DNA of 52,544 nt. Origin: Thermaerobacter marianensis. Lineage in GTDB: Bacteria > Bacillota > Sulfobacillia > DVGY01. Of this stretch, positions 42,829-51,136 are shown one piece after another. Each line of letters begins with the position of its first letter. Position 1 is the stretch's first letter. The position numbers were made by a program, and so were the translations under genes. The notes under the pieces were generated by a model, which was given only the letters and a program-made list of their open reading frames with translations, searched no databases and was not told the DNA's origin. Where the stretch lies: positions 1 through 52,544 of the forward strand of contig DYGY01000016.1 in assembly GCA_020724425.1 (NCBI GenBank), read 5' to 3'.

Positions 42829-43080
42829 GTGAAAAAACGTATTGCAGCTGCATTAAAATATGATGCTGAGGTGCCTAAGGTGGTGGCTAGTGGTTCAGGT
42901 TATCTGGCAGAAAGAATCATTACACAGGCTAGTGAAAGCAGGATACCACTACATGAGGATGAAGAGTTAGCCGAGGCTTTAAATACTATAGCTATTGGGG
43001 AAGAGATTCCTGTGGAGCTTTATGTTGCTGTAGCAAAGGTGTTGGCTTGGGTATATATGGTGGATAGAAATTATGAATAG
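42829..43080 (+). CDS. FlhB C-terminal-domain-like protein (YlqH type)
   Basis: An 83-residue protein resembling the cytoplasmic part of FlhB/EscU switch proteins: ALKYDAEVPKVVASGSGYLA, IPLHEDEELAEALNTIAIG and IPVELYVAVAKVLAWVY. It lacks the membrane domain and the NPTH autocleavage motif. This is the YlqH form. It may regulate export together with the neighbouring YlqG-like protein, or have another role. The GTG start at 42829 follows GAGGTGA. It overlaps the metallophosphoesterase start by eight bases. Confidence 0.78.
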   Translation: MKKRIAAALKYDAEVPKVVASGSGYLAERIITQASESRIPLHEDEELAEALNTIAIGEEIPVELYVAVAKVLAWVYMVDRNYE

Positions 43081-43915
43081 GAGAGAGTTTATGCAGGAAG
43101 GCTGGAGCTATTTGTGGAAGGGGCTTTTTTTGCTGGGGGTAGGTAGCTTCGGTTATAGCTTGTTTGTTGAACCTAGGAGAGCTAGTGTTAAGCGAACAGT
43201 TCTTTATCCTCAGGATCTCCCTTCTAACTTAAACGGTTTTTCCATTGGTCATCTAACTGATATTCATCTTGGACCTGATGTATCAACTGATTATGTTGCA
43301 GCTGCTATCGATCTCTTAATGGCCCATAGGCCAGATTTAATAGTCCTTACTGGGGACTATATTGCAAAGAACAGGTATTCAGGAACACTTAAGGTATTAT
43401 CCAAGCTTACAGCACCTTTTGGAGTCTATGCCGTACTTGGCAATCATGACTACTGGGCTGATGATATTAATGTCTTAACGGAGTTAAAAAAGGCAGGTAT
43501 TGAGGTGCTCAAAAATGAGTCAAAAAAGCTTAGTGTCAGGCAGACTACCTTGCAGTTGGTAGGTTTGGATGATGCCTTCCTTCAGTATGCTAATCTTGAT
43601 GAAGCCTATAAAGATGCTGATGAAAAGTACTTTACCTTGGTATTGGTCCATGAACCAGACTACTTTGATAATGTTTTGGATTCACCCTATAGGGTAGATC
43701 TGCAGCTATCTGGTCACAGTCATGGTGGCCAGGTACAGATACCCTTTATTGGACCAATCATTCTTCCGCCATTAGCCAAGAAGTATCCCCATGGTGTATA
43801 TTCTCATAACGGTACTCTTTTATATACCAATCGAGGTTTGGGAGTAGTGCGACCTCCGGTAAGGTTTAACTGTCCCCCTGAGATTAGTCTAGTTGAGTTA
43901 AGGAAAAAGAGTTAG
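43073..43915 (+). CDS. Calcineurin-like metallophosphoesterase (YkuE type)
   Basis: A 280-residue phosphoesterase with a dimetal site. The motifs DIHLG (about 64-68), GDYIAKNR (about 95-102), GNHDYW (about 124-129), HEPDYFD and GHSHGGQVQIP are complete, so it should be active. The N-terminus MNRREFMQ and a following hydrophobic segment (about 17-31) act as a signal, with a Tat-like RR. Bacillus YkuE is a Tat substrate, so secretion of a folded metal enzyme is likely. Its start overlaps the YlqH-like gene by eight bases. It ends at a shared hairpin. Confidence 0.87.
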   Translation: MNRREFMQEGWSYLWKGLFLLGVGSFGYSLFVEPRRASVKRTVLYPQDLPSNLNGFSIGHLTDIHLGPDVSTDYVAAAIDLLMAHRPDLIVLTGDYIAKNRYSGTLKVLSKLTAPFGVYAVLGNHDYWADDINVLTELKKAGIEVLKNESKKLSVRQTTLQLVGLDDAFLQYANLDEAYKDADEKYFTLVLVHEPDYFDNVLDSPYRVDLQLSGHSHGGQVQIPFIGPIILPPLAKKYPHGVYSHNGTLLYTNRGLGVVRPPVRFNCPPEISLVELRKKS

Positions 43916-43932
43916 GGGGCCTTATGCCCCCT
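43914..43932. terminator. Bidirectional terminator between the phosphoesterase and sensor genes
   Basis: AGGGGGC, CTTAT and GCCCCCT form a 7-bp GC stem between two convergent genes, overlapping both 3' ends. On the minus strand it is followed by CTCTTTTTCC. Confidence 0.7.
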
Positions 43933-45484
43933 GCAGATTTCTTTCTTCTAATGCATTGCTTAATCCCTCTAGGTCTACAATTATCATGCTGCTAAAATTC
44001 TCTATTAGTGCTAAGTTTTCTGCTTTTTGAGCTTGAGTATCTGAATCTAGCAGTCTACTTAGAATCTCCCTATAGTTATCATAGTGTTTGTTTAAGGACA
44101 CAAAGCGTGGATGATTGGTGAAGAGTTCTTGACCTCTGGTGTTTATCCATTTGGTCAGTGACTGTAACCCTAGCTCATCTGGGGATATTTGCCCATAGCC
44201 TAGAACAAAGAGATGTAGTTGTTGTCTGCTTAGGTGTTGTTCGGTTATATAAAGATCTAAAAGTTGTTTGTCAGTTAAACTGGTTTCTAATGGTTCAAGA
44301 CTTGTCCTAAAGCTTCTTGCATAGCTAATTAACTTCGTAATCATTTTTAGGGTTTCTGTTGCTGCTGTTTCTAGTTTCTTTAAGTGTTCTTGGCTTTTAT
44401 CTTGATTTTTAACTAGGTAGGTGATTTGTTCTTGTAGAGTATTAACCTGAATATCAATATTAGAAAAAGTATTACCTAATTTACCAAGCAGATGTTGTGA
44501 GGTCTCAATGAGATATCTATTGTCATCTGTGGTAGTGGCCTGTAGTAGTTGTAGTTCTTTTTCTAGTTGTTTAAGTGTCTGTAGTGCTTCAGGCACATAG
44601 TTGCTGACTTTTAGGTCTTCGCTCTTTAGGGATTCTATGTTCTGTACTGTTGCAGATATTCTAAGTGAAAGAGAAATAAGCAGTTGTGTATTTTCCACCA
44701 CCTTATGCAAATCATCTGTTAATCTATCTAACAGAAGTTTTCTTGTATCAATGAGCTGGTTATGAACAGTACTAAGTTCAATCATAACAGAGCACCCCCG
44801 AGGCTTTACCTTTTGTGGCAATCCACCTTTTACAAGTGCTGTTAGGCCTGGTAGTACACGCTTGATGGGTTCCATGATTCCTTTCTTGAGGGTCTGGTGT
44901 AAGATAAATATAATCATGATGGTAATAACTAGAGCCACTACAAGGGAGCGGGTGGTAATTTCTTCGATAGTATCTCTTTGTGTTTTTTGACTAACAAAAA
45001 TGAGTTCATCTATAGAGGCAACAATTCTATCACCACTGCTTGTTAGTTCGGTTATGAGAAGGCTTTGCTCTGCGTGTGTGATTGATTCTCCGTTATACAT
45101 AATTCTTGCTAGAGATTGCTCATATGTACTCCATTCGTGTATGATTGCCTGCAGGATTTTGGTTTCTTCTTCGGTTTGTAAAGCTCTAATATTTAGTTGA
45201 CTATTGCCGTAATCTAGGCCTGCAGCTAACGTCTTGAATCTTTTGATATCGTTTTCCATTTGCATAAGGAGATCTGATGAACCATGACCTGCTAGGATTT
45301 CCATGGCTGAACGACCAAGACGATGGGTTAGCATGCGCATGGTTCCACTGACATTCATATCCGGGCTCTCATCGTAGGTTTTTCCGATTAGGAATAGGGA
45401 GTATATACTGAAGGATGCTTGTAAAGCTACTAGAATAAAAAGAAGACCTATAAATACTGGTATCGAGCGAAACACTTGTTTCAT
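43922..45484 (-). CDS. PilJ-type membrane sensor, degenerate CZB tail, no output domain
   Basis: A 520-residue membrane protein. The first helix is at about 9-28, followed by an extracellular PilJ/NarX-like domain (DMNVSGTMRMLTHRLGR, about 42-58), a second helix (about 180-198) and a long cytoplasmic coiled region. It ends in a region resembling the CZB (chemoreceptor zinc-binding) domain (LFVLGYGQISPDELG, TKWINTRGQELF, PRFVSLNKHYDNYRE). The expected zinc ligands are mostly gone: Cys is Gln and the final His is Arg. There is no methyl-accepting, kinase or cyclase domain. It lies immediately after and is a paralogue of the next gene. The start at 45484 follows AAAGGAG. Confidence 0.75.
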   Translation of the reverse strand: MKQVFRSIPVFIGLLFILVALQASFSIYSLFLIGKTYDESPDMNVSGTMRMLTHRLGRSAMEILAGHGSSDLLMQMENDIKRFKTLAAGLDYGNSQLNIRALQTEEETKILQAIIHEWSTYEQSLARIMYNGESITHAEQSLLITELTSSGDRIVASIDELIFVSQKTQRDTIEEITTRSLVVALVITIMIIFILHQTLKKGIMEPIKRVLPGLTALVKGGLPQKVKPRGCSVMIELSTVHNQLIDTRKLLLDRLTDDLHKVVENTQLLISLSLRISATVQNIESLKSEDLKVSNYVPEALQTLKQLEKELQLLQATTTDDNRYLIETSQHLLGKLGNTFSNIDIQVNTLQEQITYLVKNQDKSQEHLKKLETAATETLKMITKLISYARSFRTSLEPLETSLTDKQLLDLYITEQHLSRQQLHLFVLGYGQISPDELGLQSLTKWINTRGQELFTNHPRFVSLNKHYDNYREILSRLLDSDTQAQKAENLALIENFSSMIIVDLEGLSNALEERNLQGA

Positions 45485-45516
45485 ATTTGTGGGCGCTCCT
45501 TTCTTTACTGAGTATA

Positions 45517-47073
45517 TCAATACTCATCACTGGTAGCTATCTTCTCGAGTTCCTGAAGATCTATTGAAATGAGCTGGGAAAAATGTTCTAGTATAGCTAA
45601 TTCCTCTGATATCTCTCTGTGAGTGATTCCCATATCAAGAATGCGTATTGCCGTTTCATGGTATTTTGTGTGGTGTTCCATTAATGACCGGAATCTTGGA
45701 TGATTGTTAAAGTACCCCTGACCATGATTGTAAATCCAGTGGCCAAGCCTGCAGACTGTTTCATTAAGAATTTCGTCAAGGTTAATTGTTCCATAACCAA
45801 GGAGGTAGAGGTGGACTCTTTGTTTCCACATTTCCTGGTCCATCTGTTTTAGTTTTAGTACTTCTTGTAGTGACATGTTTTTTTCCCAGTGTTCAAGACG
45901 ATAACGGATATTATCGGCATAGGCAGCAGTGGCTAGGGATGTCTGGAGCAGATAGGTTGTTCTTTTATTTATGTTGTCTAGTAAACTTATTGTTGATGAC
46001 TGGGTTTGTGTCAATCTGGTAAGCTGGCTTTTAAAAGACTCCACCTGTTCTCTGGTTTTTGCAGCTACTGGATGTACATTAGATAGTTGTGTTTCTTTGG
46101 AAATTGATTCTAGTTCTATACTGATTTCTTCACAGGCGTTGCTAATCTTTTTAACTAGAGATATGGTTGTATCACTATTTTTGTCTTGTAACGGTGAAAT
46201 AAGGTTGTCTTCGGTAGCTTTTGTTGTAATTTCCAGCAGTTCATAGCTTAATTGGATAAGTTCACTGTTAAAGGTAACTATTGAATTTAGTTCATGTGTT
46301 AGTGATTTGACTAGCTCATGCAATGAATTGCTGAGACTATTATAGCTCATAATGGTTCTCTGTATCTCCGGACTACCTTGAACAGGTATCTTTAGCAGGG
46401 TGTTTCCGTCACTAAGATTATACATGGCGGATTCAAGGGAGTTTAAAGGGTTTAGAATACCATTCTTGAGCAGCCTATACCAGAAGAAAAATATGATTAG
46501 GGAAGAGATGATAGCTAGCACAAAAGCATTCAATGCAATATCCTTAATTGCTGTTCGTAAATCTTCTTGCGTAAGGTATATATAGGTATCGATATCGCTT
46601 ACAATTGCATCTGATAGAGTAGTTAATGAAGTCATGGTTTGCCGTTGTATTTCAGGGGAGCTGTAGTTAATTTCGCCCTTTTTTATGGATGTAACAAGAT
46701 CTTTATATTCTGCCCATGAGATATTGATAGTTGCTAAAATCTCTAAGTATTCTTGTTTAGTTGCTGGCTTTATATCTAAGGTTTTGTCCCCATGTTCAAG
46801 GGCATAGAGAATTGTATTAGCTCTGGTAATATCTGTGTCTATCTGGGACTTGACTTCAGCAGCAGAAGAACCAGCCATAATCTGCATAGATGAACGGCCT
46901 AGTCTTTGGGTCAACCAGCGTAAGGTACCTACCACATTCATGTCTTGTGAATCACGATAGGTTTGATTAATCATAGCAACAGAGTAGATTGCTACAGTTA
47001 TCTGAAAAGTTACTATGATGAGAAGGAATACTATGAATATCTGGTTAGTACTTTTTGGTTTTGGTAATCTCAT
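45517..47073 (-). CDS. PilJ-type membrane sensor with CZB-like domain, no output domain
   Basis: A 518-residue paralogue of the neighbouring sensor. Helices near 12-35 and 185-205 bracket an extracellular PilJ-type domain (DMNVVGTLRWLTQRLGR, about 43-59). A HAMP-like linker and a long coiled coil follow. The CZB-like tail (about 410-490) has the Cys in TVCRLGHWIY and the two His in HHTKYH, but the first ligand position of the HxxW motif is Gln. It is thus a three-ligand version. No signalling output domain follows. The start has GGAGGAGG. It is the first of the pair, 32 bases before its paralogue. Confidence 0.78.
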   Translation of the reverse strand: MRLPKPKSTNQIFIVFLLIIVTFQITVAIYSVAMINQTYRDSQDMNVVGTLRWLTQRLGRSSMQIMAGSSAAEVKSQIDTDITRANTILYALEHGDKTLDIKPATKQEYLEILATINISWAEYKDLVTSIKKGEINYSSPEIQRQTMTSLTTLSDAIVSDIDTYIYLTQEDLRTAIKDIALNAFVLAIISSLIIFFFWYRLLKNGILNPLNSLESAMYNLSDGNTLLKIPVQGSPEIQRTIMSYNSLSNSLHELVKSLTHELNSIVTFNSELIQLSYELLEITTKATEDNLISPLQDKNSDTTISLVKKISNACEEISIELESISKETQLSNVHPVAAKTREQVESFKSQLTRLTQTQSSTISLLDNINKRTTYLLQTSLATAAYADNIRYRLEHWEKNMSLQEVLKLKQMDQEMWKQRVHLYLLGYGTINLDEILNETVCRLGHWIYNHGQGYFNNHPRFRSLMEHHTKYHETAIRILDMGITHREISEELAILEHFSQLISIDLQELEKIATSDEY

Positions 47074-47280
47074 AGTTTTCCTCCTCCTTTTTCGTAGTTT
47101 TGAACGATAATTATTTATGAGAAAATAGTAATAAAAGCGTCGAATTTTAGCGAATGATTATTGGTTTCTATTTATTAAGAAGAATTCCTTTTTTGAGAAG
47201 TATCCTGGGAGATTATACTTTTGGATAGTGGCAAAAAGCAGCATTGGTTCTCTGGATACCACTTAAGAAGAGTGTATAAT

Positions 47281-47309
47281 TTGACGAAATATGTCGCTAG
47301 AGTTACAAT
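47281..47309 (+). promoter_or_regulatory. Sigma-A-type promoter for yjjI
   Basis: TTGACG (47281-47286) and TACAAT (47304-47309) lie 17 bases apart, five of six matches each, and end 32 bases before the yjjI start. A second -10-like TATAAT lies at 47275-47280, with no good -35 partner. The 268-base gap upstream of yjjI holds no other feature I can support. Confidence 0.6.
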
Positions 47310-47341
47310 GATTTTGGGTGCTGTGGAGAAGGGGGATGCTT

Positions 47342-48949
47342 ATGAAGAGTAAAAGTTTGATGCCATTTGAGAATCTAGCGGAGGGCCTTAAGGCTGATAA
47401 GTTAGATGTTTTCAAGAGAGAAGTTAAAGATACTTTGACTAACGGGCAGTTGACTGAGTATCAGAAGACGGCTGCTCTTGCTAAATTAGCTGAGAATACT
47501 ATGCCATATCCGGAGGTGTCGGATAGGGCTAGAGAGTTTTTGGAGTTGGGTGTTATCTGTAATATGTTTGAGGGTGCTGCACCGTATCGTCCAAGGTATG
47601 TTTCTCCTGACTATTCTGTCCCTTTAAGGAATGGTTCTGATTATTTGGAGATGGGTCCTGCCAAGAATCTTTATGATGCGGTTACTATGCTCTTGGCTGC
47701 ATATAGTTATGTGCCTTCTATTACTGGTTTTCCTGTGTTTTTTGGGCCGGTAGATGAGTTGTTGGAGCCATATATGGATACTGTTTCTGAGGAGGAAGCT
47801 AGGCAACTTTTAAGGATGTTTTGGCAGTTATTAGATAAACAGGTTCCTGATGGTTTTGCTCATGCTAATATTGGTCCTAGGAGGACAAGAGCAGGAGAAA
47901 TCATGTTAGAGCTTGATTATGAGTTTGGTAATACGGTTCCTAATTTGTCCTTTAAGTATGATAAAGATATAACTGATAGGGATTATGTGGTTCAGGCAGT
48001 GAGTAATGCTTTGAAGTGGAATAAGCCGTATATTGTTAATCACAAGATGAATGTGGCTAATTGGGGTGAGAATTATGCTGTTGCTAGCTGCTATAATCTT
48101 TTCCCAATTGGTGGTGGTAGTCATACTCTCACTAGGTTGAATTTGAGAAGAATGGTTGAAGAACATGAGGGTGATACAGATTCTTTCTTGTCTGAGACTT
48201 TGGTAGAGAGTGCTAAGTATCTTGTTGAGGTAATTAATAGCAGGAATAGATGGCTAGTTGAAGAGGTTAAGTTCTTTGAGAATTCTTTCCTAGCTAGAGA
48301 GGGCTGGATTGATCTTAAGAACTTCACTGCTATGGCTGGGTTTGTTGGTCTAGCTGAAGCGGTTAACATCTTAATGGAGAGAGAAGGAAAGAGTAGCCGT
48401 TATGGTCATGATAGTGAGGCTAATGAATTAAGTACTAGGATTATAGCTAGGCTCCATGAGGCATTAAAGGAACAACCTGCCTTACATTGTGAGGCCTCTG
48501 AGAATCGAGTTATTTTCCATGCTCAAACAGGTATTGATGTGGATATCGACATTACTCCGGGAGCTAGGGTTCCTGTAAATGATGAGCCTCATATCTATGG
48601 GCATATTGAGACGTTAGCACCCCATGATAAGTATTTTGATGGTGGTGTTAGCAGTATCTTTGTTTTTGATAATACGGCAAGGGATAATCCAGAGGCTGTG
48701 CTAGATATGGTTCATGCAGCTTTAGATCAAGGTTTAAGATTGTTTGCTGTAACTAGTGGAGATTCTGAATTAATTAGAATTTCTGGCTGGTTGATGAAGA
48801 GGATTGATTTAGAGAAGTTTAGACAGAGTGATAATGTCAGGATGGGTAGTAGTAATCTGGGTAGCGCAGGTGTTGAGAATCTAGGCCATCTGCAAAGACG
48901 GGTTAATTACCTAGAACGTAGCATTGTTTCGGGGGATAGGGATGAGTGA
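47342..48949 (+). CDS. yjjI: YjjI-family glycyl radical enzyme
   Basis: A 535-residue protein of the DUF3029/YjjI family. The conserved motifs NIGPRRTRAGEIMLELDYEF (about 180-200) and VASCYNLFPIGGGSHTLTRL are present, the latter with the catalytic cysteine. The glycyl radical motif near the C-terminus is ISGW (the RxxGY/W form), in SELIRISGWLM. The activase gene follows directly, as in E. coli yjjI-yjjW. The reaction is unknown. It is oxygen-sensitive and fits an anaerobe. The start at 47342 follows GAAGGGGG. It overlaps the activase gene by eight bases. Confidence 0.88.
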   Translation: MKSKSLMPFENLAEGLKADKLDVFKREVKDTLTNGQLTEYQKTAALAKLAENTMPYPEVSDRAREFLELGVICNMFEGAAPYRPRYVSPDYSVPLRNGSDYLEMGPAKNLYDAVTMLLAAYSYVPSITGFPVFFGPVDELLEPYMDTVSEEEARQLLRMFWQLLDKQVPDGFAHANIGPRRTRAGEIMLELDYEFGNTVPNLSFKYDKDITDRDYVVQAVSNALKWNKPYIVNHKMNVANWGENYAVASCYNLFPIGGGSHTLTRLNLRRMVEEHEGDTDSFLSETLVESAKYLVEVINSRNRWLVEEVKFFENSFLAREGWIDLKNFTAMAGFVGLAEAVNILMEREGKSSRYGHDSEANELSTRIIARLHEALKEQPALHCEASENRVIFHAQTGIDVDIDITPGARVPVNDEPHIYGHIETLAPHDKYFDGGVSSIFVFDNTARDNPEAVLDMVHAALDQGLRLFAVTSGDSELIRISGWLMKRIDLEKFRQSDNVRMGSSNLGSAGVENLGHLQRRVNYLERSIVSGDRDE

Positions 48950-49784
48950 AGGGTTAGTGGCAAGAACTCTGGTGAATAGTTTTGTTGATGGCCCGGGTAA
49001 CAGATATGTGGTGTTTTTACAGGGTTGCAACTTTAACTGTTTATACTGCCATAATCCTGAAACGATTAATCTGTGTAATAGCTGTGGAGTGTGTGTGGTT
49101 ACCTGTCCAGCAGGGGCTTTGCAGAAGGCGGATGGTTTGGTTACCTGGCAGGCAGATATTTGTGTGAGTTGTGATAAGTGTATTGAGGTTTGTCCTTATA
49201 GCAGTCAGCCTAAAGCAGTTAGTATGACTGCTAGAGAGGTTGTTGTAGGGATAAAGAAGTATGAAAGGTATATCTCTGGAGTGACTGTTGGTGGGGGTGA
49301 ACCCACTCAACAGCCAGAATTTTTGGCTGATGTTTTGCGGTTAGTCAAAGAGGAAACGGGTTTAAGTACCTTTGTTGATTCTAATGGTTCAGCTTCAAGA
49401 GAGGTTTGGGAGCTAATCAGACCCTATTTGGATAGTACCCTTATTGATCTTAAGGCCTTTGATGATACTGTTCATCAAAAGCTTACAGGATGGAGTAATG
49501 GGCAGGTACTAAAGAGTATTGAGCTTTTGAGTTCCTGGGATAAGCTTTATGAGATAAGGCTTGTGATAGCTCCGGGATATACTGACAATATGGATAACTT
49601 AAGGGATACTGTAAAGTTTCTCTTGAGTTTGGATAATGAAGTTGGTCTTAAGTTAATTAAGTTTAGGCCTTTTGGTACAAAGGGAGAAGCAAAGGATTGG
49701 CCTGTTCCGGAAGATTCATTGATTGATGCAATGGTAGATGAAGCCAAAGCATTGGGATTAAAAAGGGTAAAGAGATCGTTATAG
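48942..49784 (+). CDS. yjjW: YjjW-type glycyl radical enzyme activase (radical SAM)
   Basis: A 280-residue radical SAM enzyme. The cluster motif is CNFNCLYCHNP (CxxxCxxC, about 29-39). An inserted ferredoxin domain has CNSCGVCVVTCPAG (about 46-59) and CVSCDKCIEVCPYSSQP, two [4Fe-4S] clusters, as in other activases. VGGGEPTQQPEFL (about 112-124) is the GGEP SAM motif. It puts the glycyl radical on YjjI. The ATG at 48942 lies after GGGGGATAGGG and overlaps the yjjI stop (ATGAGTGA). It ends at a strong hairpin. Confidence 0.92.
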   Translation: MSEGLVARTLVNSFVDGPGNRYVVFLQGCNFNCLYCHNPETINLCNSCGVCVVTCPAGALQKADGLVTWQADICVSCDKCIEVCPYSSQPKAVSMTAREVVVGIKKYERYISGVTVGGGEPTQQPEFLADVLRLVKEETGLSTFVDSNGSASREVWELIRPYLDSTLIDLKAFDDTVHQKLTGWSNGQVLKSIELLSSWDKLYEIRLVIAPGYTDNMDNLRDTVKFLLSLDNEVGLKLIKFRPFGTKGEAKDWPVPEDSLIDAMVDEAKALGLKRVKRSL

Positions 49785-49789
49785 TGAAG

Positions 49790-49813
49790 AGCCTCTGCCA
49801 CAGGCAGAGGCTT
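49790..49813. terminator. Bidirectional terminator after yjjW
   Basis: AGCCTCTGCC, ACA and GGCAGAGGCT form a perfect 10-bp stem followed by TATTCT. It lies between convergent yjjW and the rhodanese-like gene. Confidence 0.82.
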
Positions 49814-50087
49814 ATTCTATGTCGTCTGGGACATGGTATTGGTCTGAGAGGAGGAATTCTCCTTTGTAGGCTAGTAGGCCTTCGGCCATTTCTTCAGCGT
49901 TGTGAAATCCGGCTCCCCAGAGAATGGACATGGCCTGTTTTGTTTGTCTGGGATCTTCACCAACTATGAGTATTTTGTCTGAGTTGGCAACTTCGGATAT
50001 ACGTTGATCTAGTTCGCTTAAGGGGATATGCAGAGCATCACCATCAGGGAAGTGGGGTGTTTCGCGTATGTCTAGTTTCTTTGGCAC
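49812..50087 (-). CDS. Rhodanese-like protein without the catalytic cysteine
   Basis: A 91-residue single rhodanese-like domain. DIRETPHFPDGDALHIPLSE matches the family start (D(V/I)R...F..GHI.GA..IP), and SILWGAGFHNAEEMAEGLLA the end. Where the active cysteine loop should stand, the sequence reads ILIVGEDPRQT, without cysteine. It is therefore an inactive or regulatory form. I start it at the GTG at 50087, nine bases after AAGGAG; the longer frame has a hydrophobic, unlikely N-terminus. It is divergent from the ABC-2 ATPase gene. Confidence 0.75.
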   Translation of the reverse strand: MPKKLDIRETPHFPDGDALHIPLSELDQRISEVANSDKILIVGEDPRQTKQAMSILWGAGFHNAEEMAEGLLAYKGEFLLSDQYHVPDDIE

Positions 50088-50202
50088 TTTTATCAACTCC
50101 TTAGAATTAGTATGGAACATTAGCGAGTATTTATTCTCAAACAGGAGAATGAGAAGTTTTAGACAAATATACTTTTGGATGTCAAAGATATGGAGGTAAG
50201 GT

Positions 50203-51123
50203 ATGGCTAGAGAATCCATTATAGCTGTTAGTGACTTGAAAAAAGCTTATGGTGAAGTTCAGGCAGTGGCCGGGGTATCATTTGCGGTTCAACCTCGGGA
50301 AATATATGGGATACTTGGCCCTAATGGGGCTGGTAAGACAACTACACTTGAGATTCTAGAGGGGTTAAGATTACCTGATTCCGGTAAGGCCAGTATTACA
50401 GGTCTAGATGTGGTTAGAAATCAAAGGGCTGTCAAAGAGATTGTTGGTGTAAGCTTACAGACTACAGGACTGCACGATAACTTGACTGTAGAAGAAACCC
50501 TTTTCATGTTTAGGGCTTTTTACAAGAACGGTCAGAGTGTTGATGAGTTGATTGCAAGAGTTAATCTTTTAGAGAAGAGGAAGGCTAGAGTTTCTAGTCT
50601 ATCGGGTGGGCAAAAACAAAGACTAGCTCTGGCTCTAGCTTTAGTGAATGACCCTAAGGTGATTTTTTTGGATGAGCCAACAACAGGTCTTGATCCTCAG
50701 GCCAGGTTAAGTATTTGGGAGACTATTGAGGAGCTAAGGGATGCTGGTAAGACTATCATTCTTACCACTCATTATATGGAGGAAGCTGAAAGACTCTGTG
50801 ACAGGATTGCGATTATGGATGGTGGTAAGATTATCGCTGAAGGAACAGATAAAGAGTTGTTAGGGATGCTAGACTTTAGTGGGACGATTGAAGGGCCTCT
50901 TAATGGTCTTAAGGAGCAGCTGCAGGAATTAAAGAAGGAAGAAACTACAGTTAAGGTCATCTTTACTGAAGACAGATTTTATCTACATAGCAAGGATCTT
51001 GTCGAGTCTTTAAGACAGGTACTAGGTAAGTTTGAACAAGAAGCAGTGAAGGATCTAGTAGTTAGGCGGGCTACTCTTGAGGATGTCTTTATTGCTTTAA
51101 CAGGACGTGTCTTAAGGGATTGA
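50203..51123 (+). CDS. ABC-2 type exporter ATP-binding protein
   Basis: A 306-residue ATPase of the DrrA/CcmA-like group. Walker A is GPNGAGKTT (about 36-44), the signature LSGGQKQRLALALAL, Walker B VIFLDEPTTGLDPQ and the switch histidine in TTHYMEEAE. The C-terminal 90 residues form the extension usual for DrrA-type export ATPases. With the membrane protein that follows after 13 bases it forms an ABC-2 exporter for a drug-like, lipid or other compound. The start has a GGAGG site seven bases upstream. Confidence 0.9.
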   Translation: MARESIIAVSDLKKAYGEVQAVAGVSFAVQPREIYGILGPNGAGKTTTLEILEGLRLPDSGKASITGLDVVRNQRAVKEIVGVSLQTTGLHDNLTVEETLFMFRAFYKNGQSVDELIARVNLLEKRKARVSSLSGGQKQRLALALALVNDPKVIFLDEPTTGLDPQARLSIWETIEELRDAGKTIILTTHYMEEAERLCDRIAIMDGGKIIAEGTDKELLGMLDFSGTIEGPLNGLKEQLQELKKEETTVKVIFTEDRFYLHSKDLVESLRQVLGKFEQEAVKDLVVRRATLEDVFIALTGRVLRD

Positions 51124-51136
51124 AAGGAGAGATATT

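Noticed and set aside
47221-47352. A 43-codon frame (TTG start, GGGAG upstream) before yjjI
   Set aside because: It contains the yjjI promoter and overlaps the yjjI start; the composition looks like an intergenic region and the spacing to GGGAG is poor.
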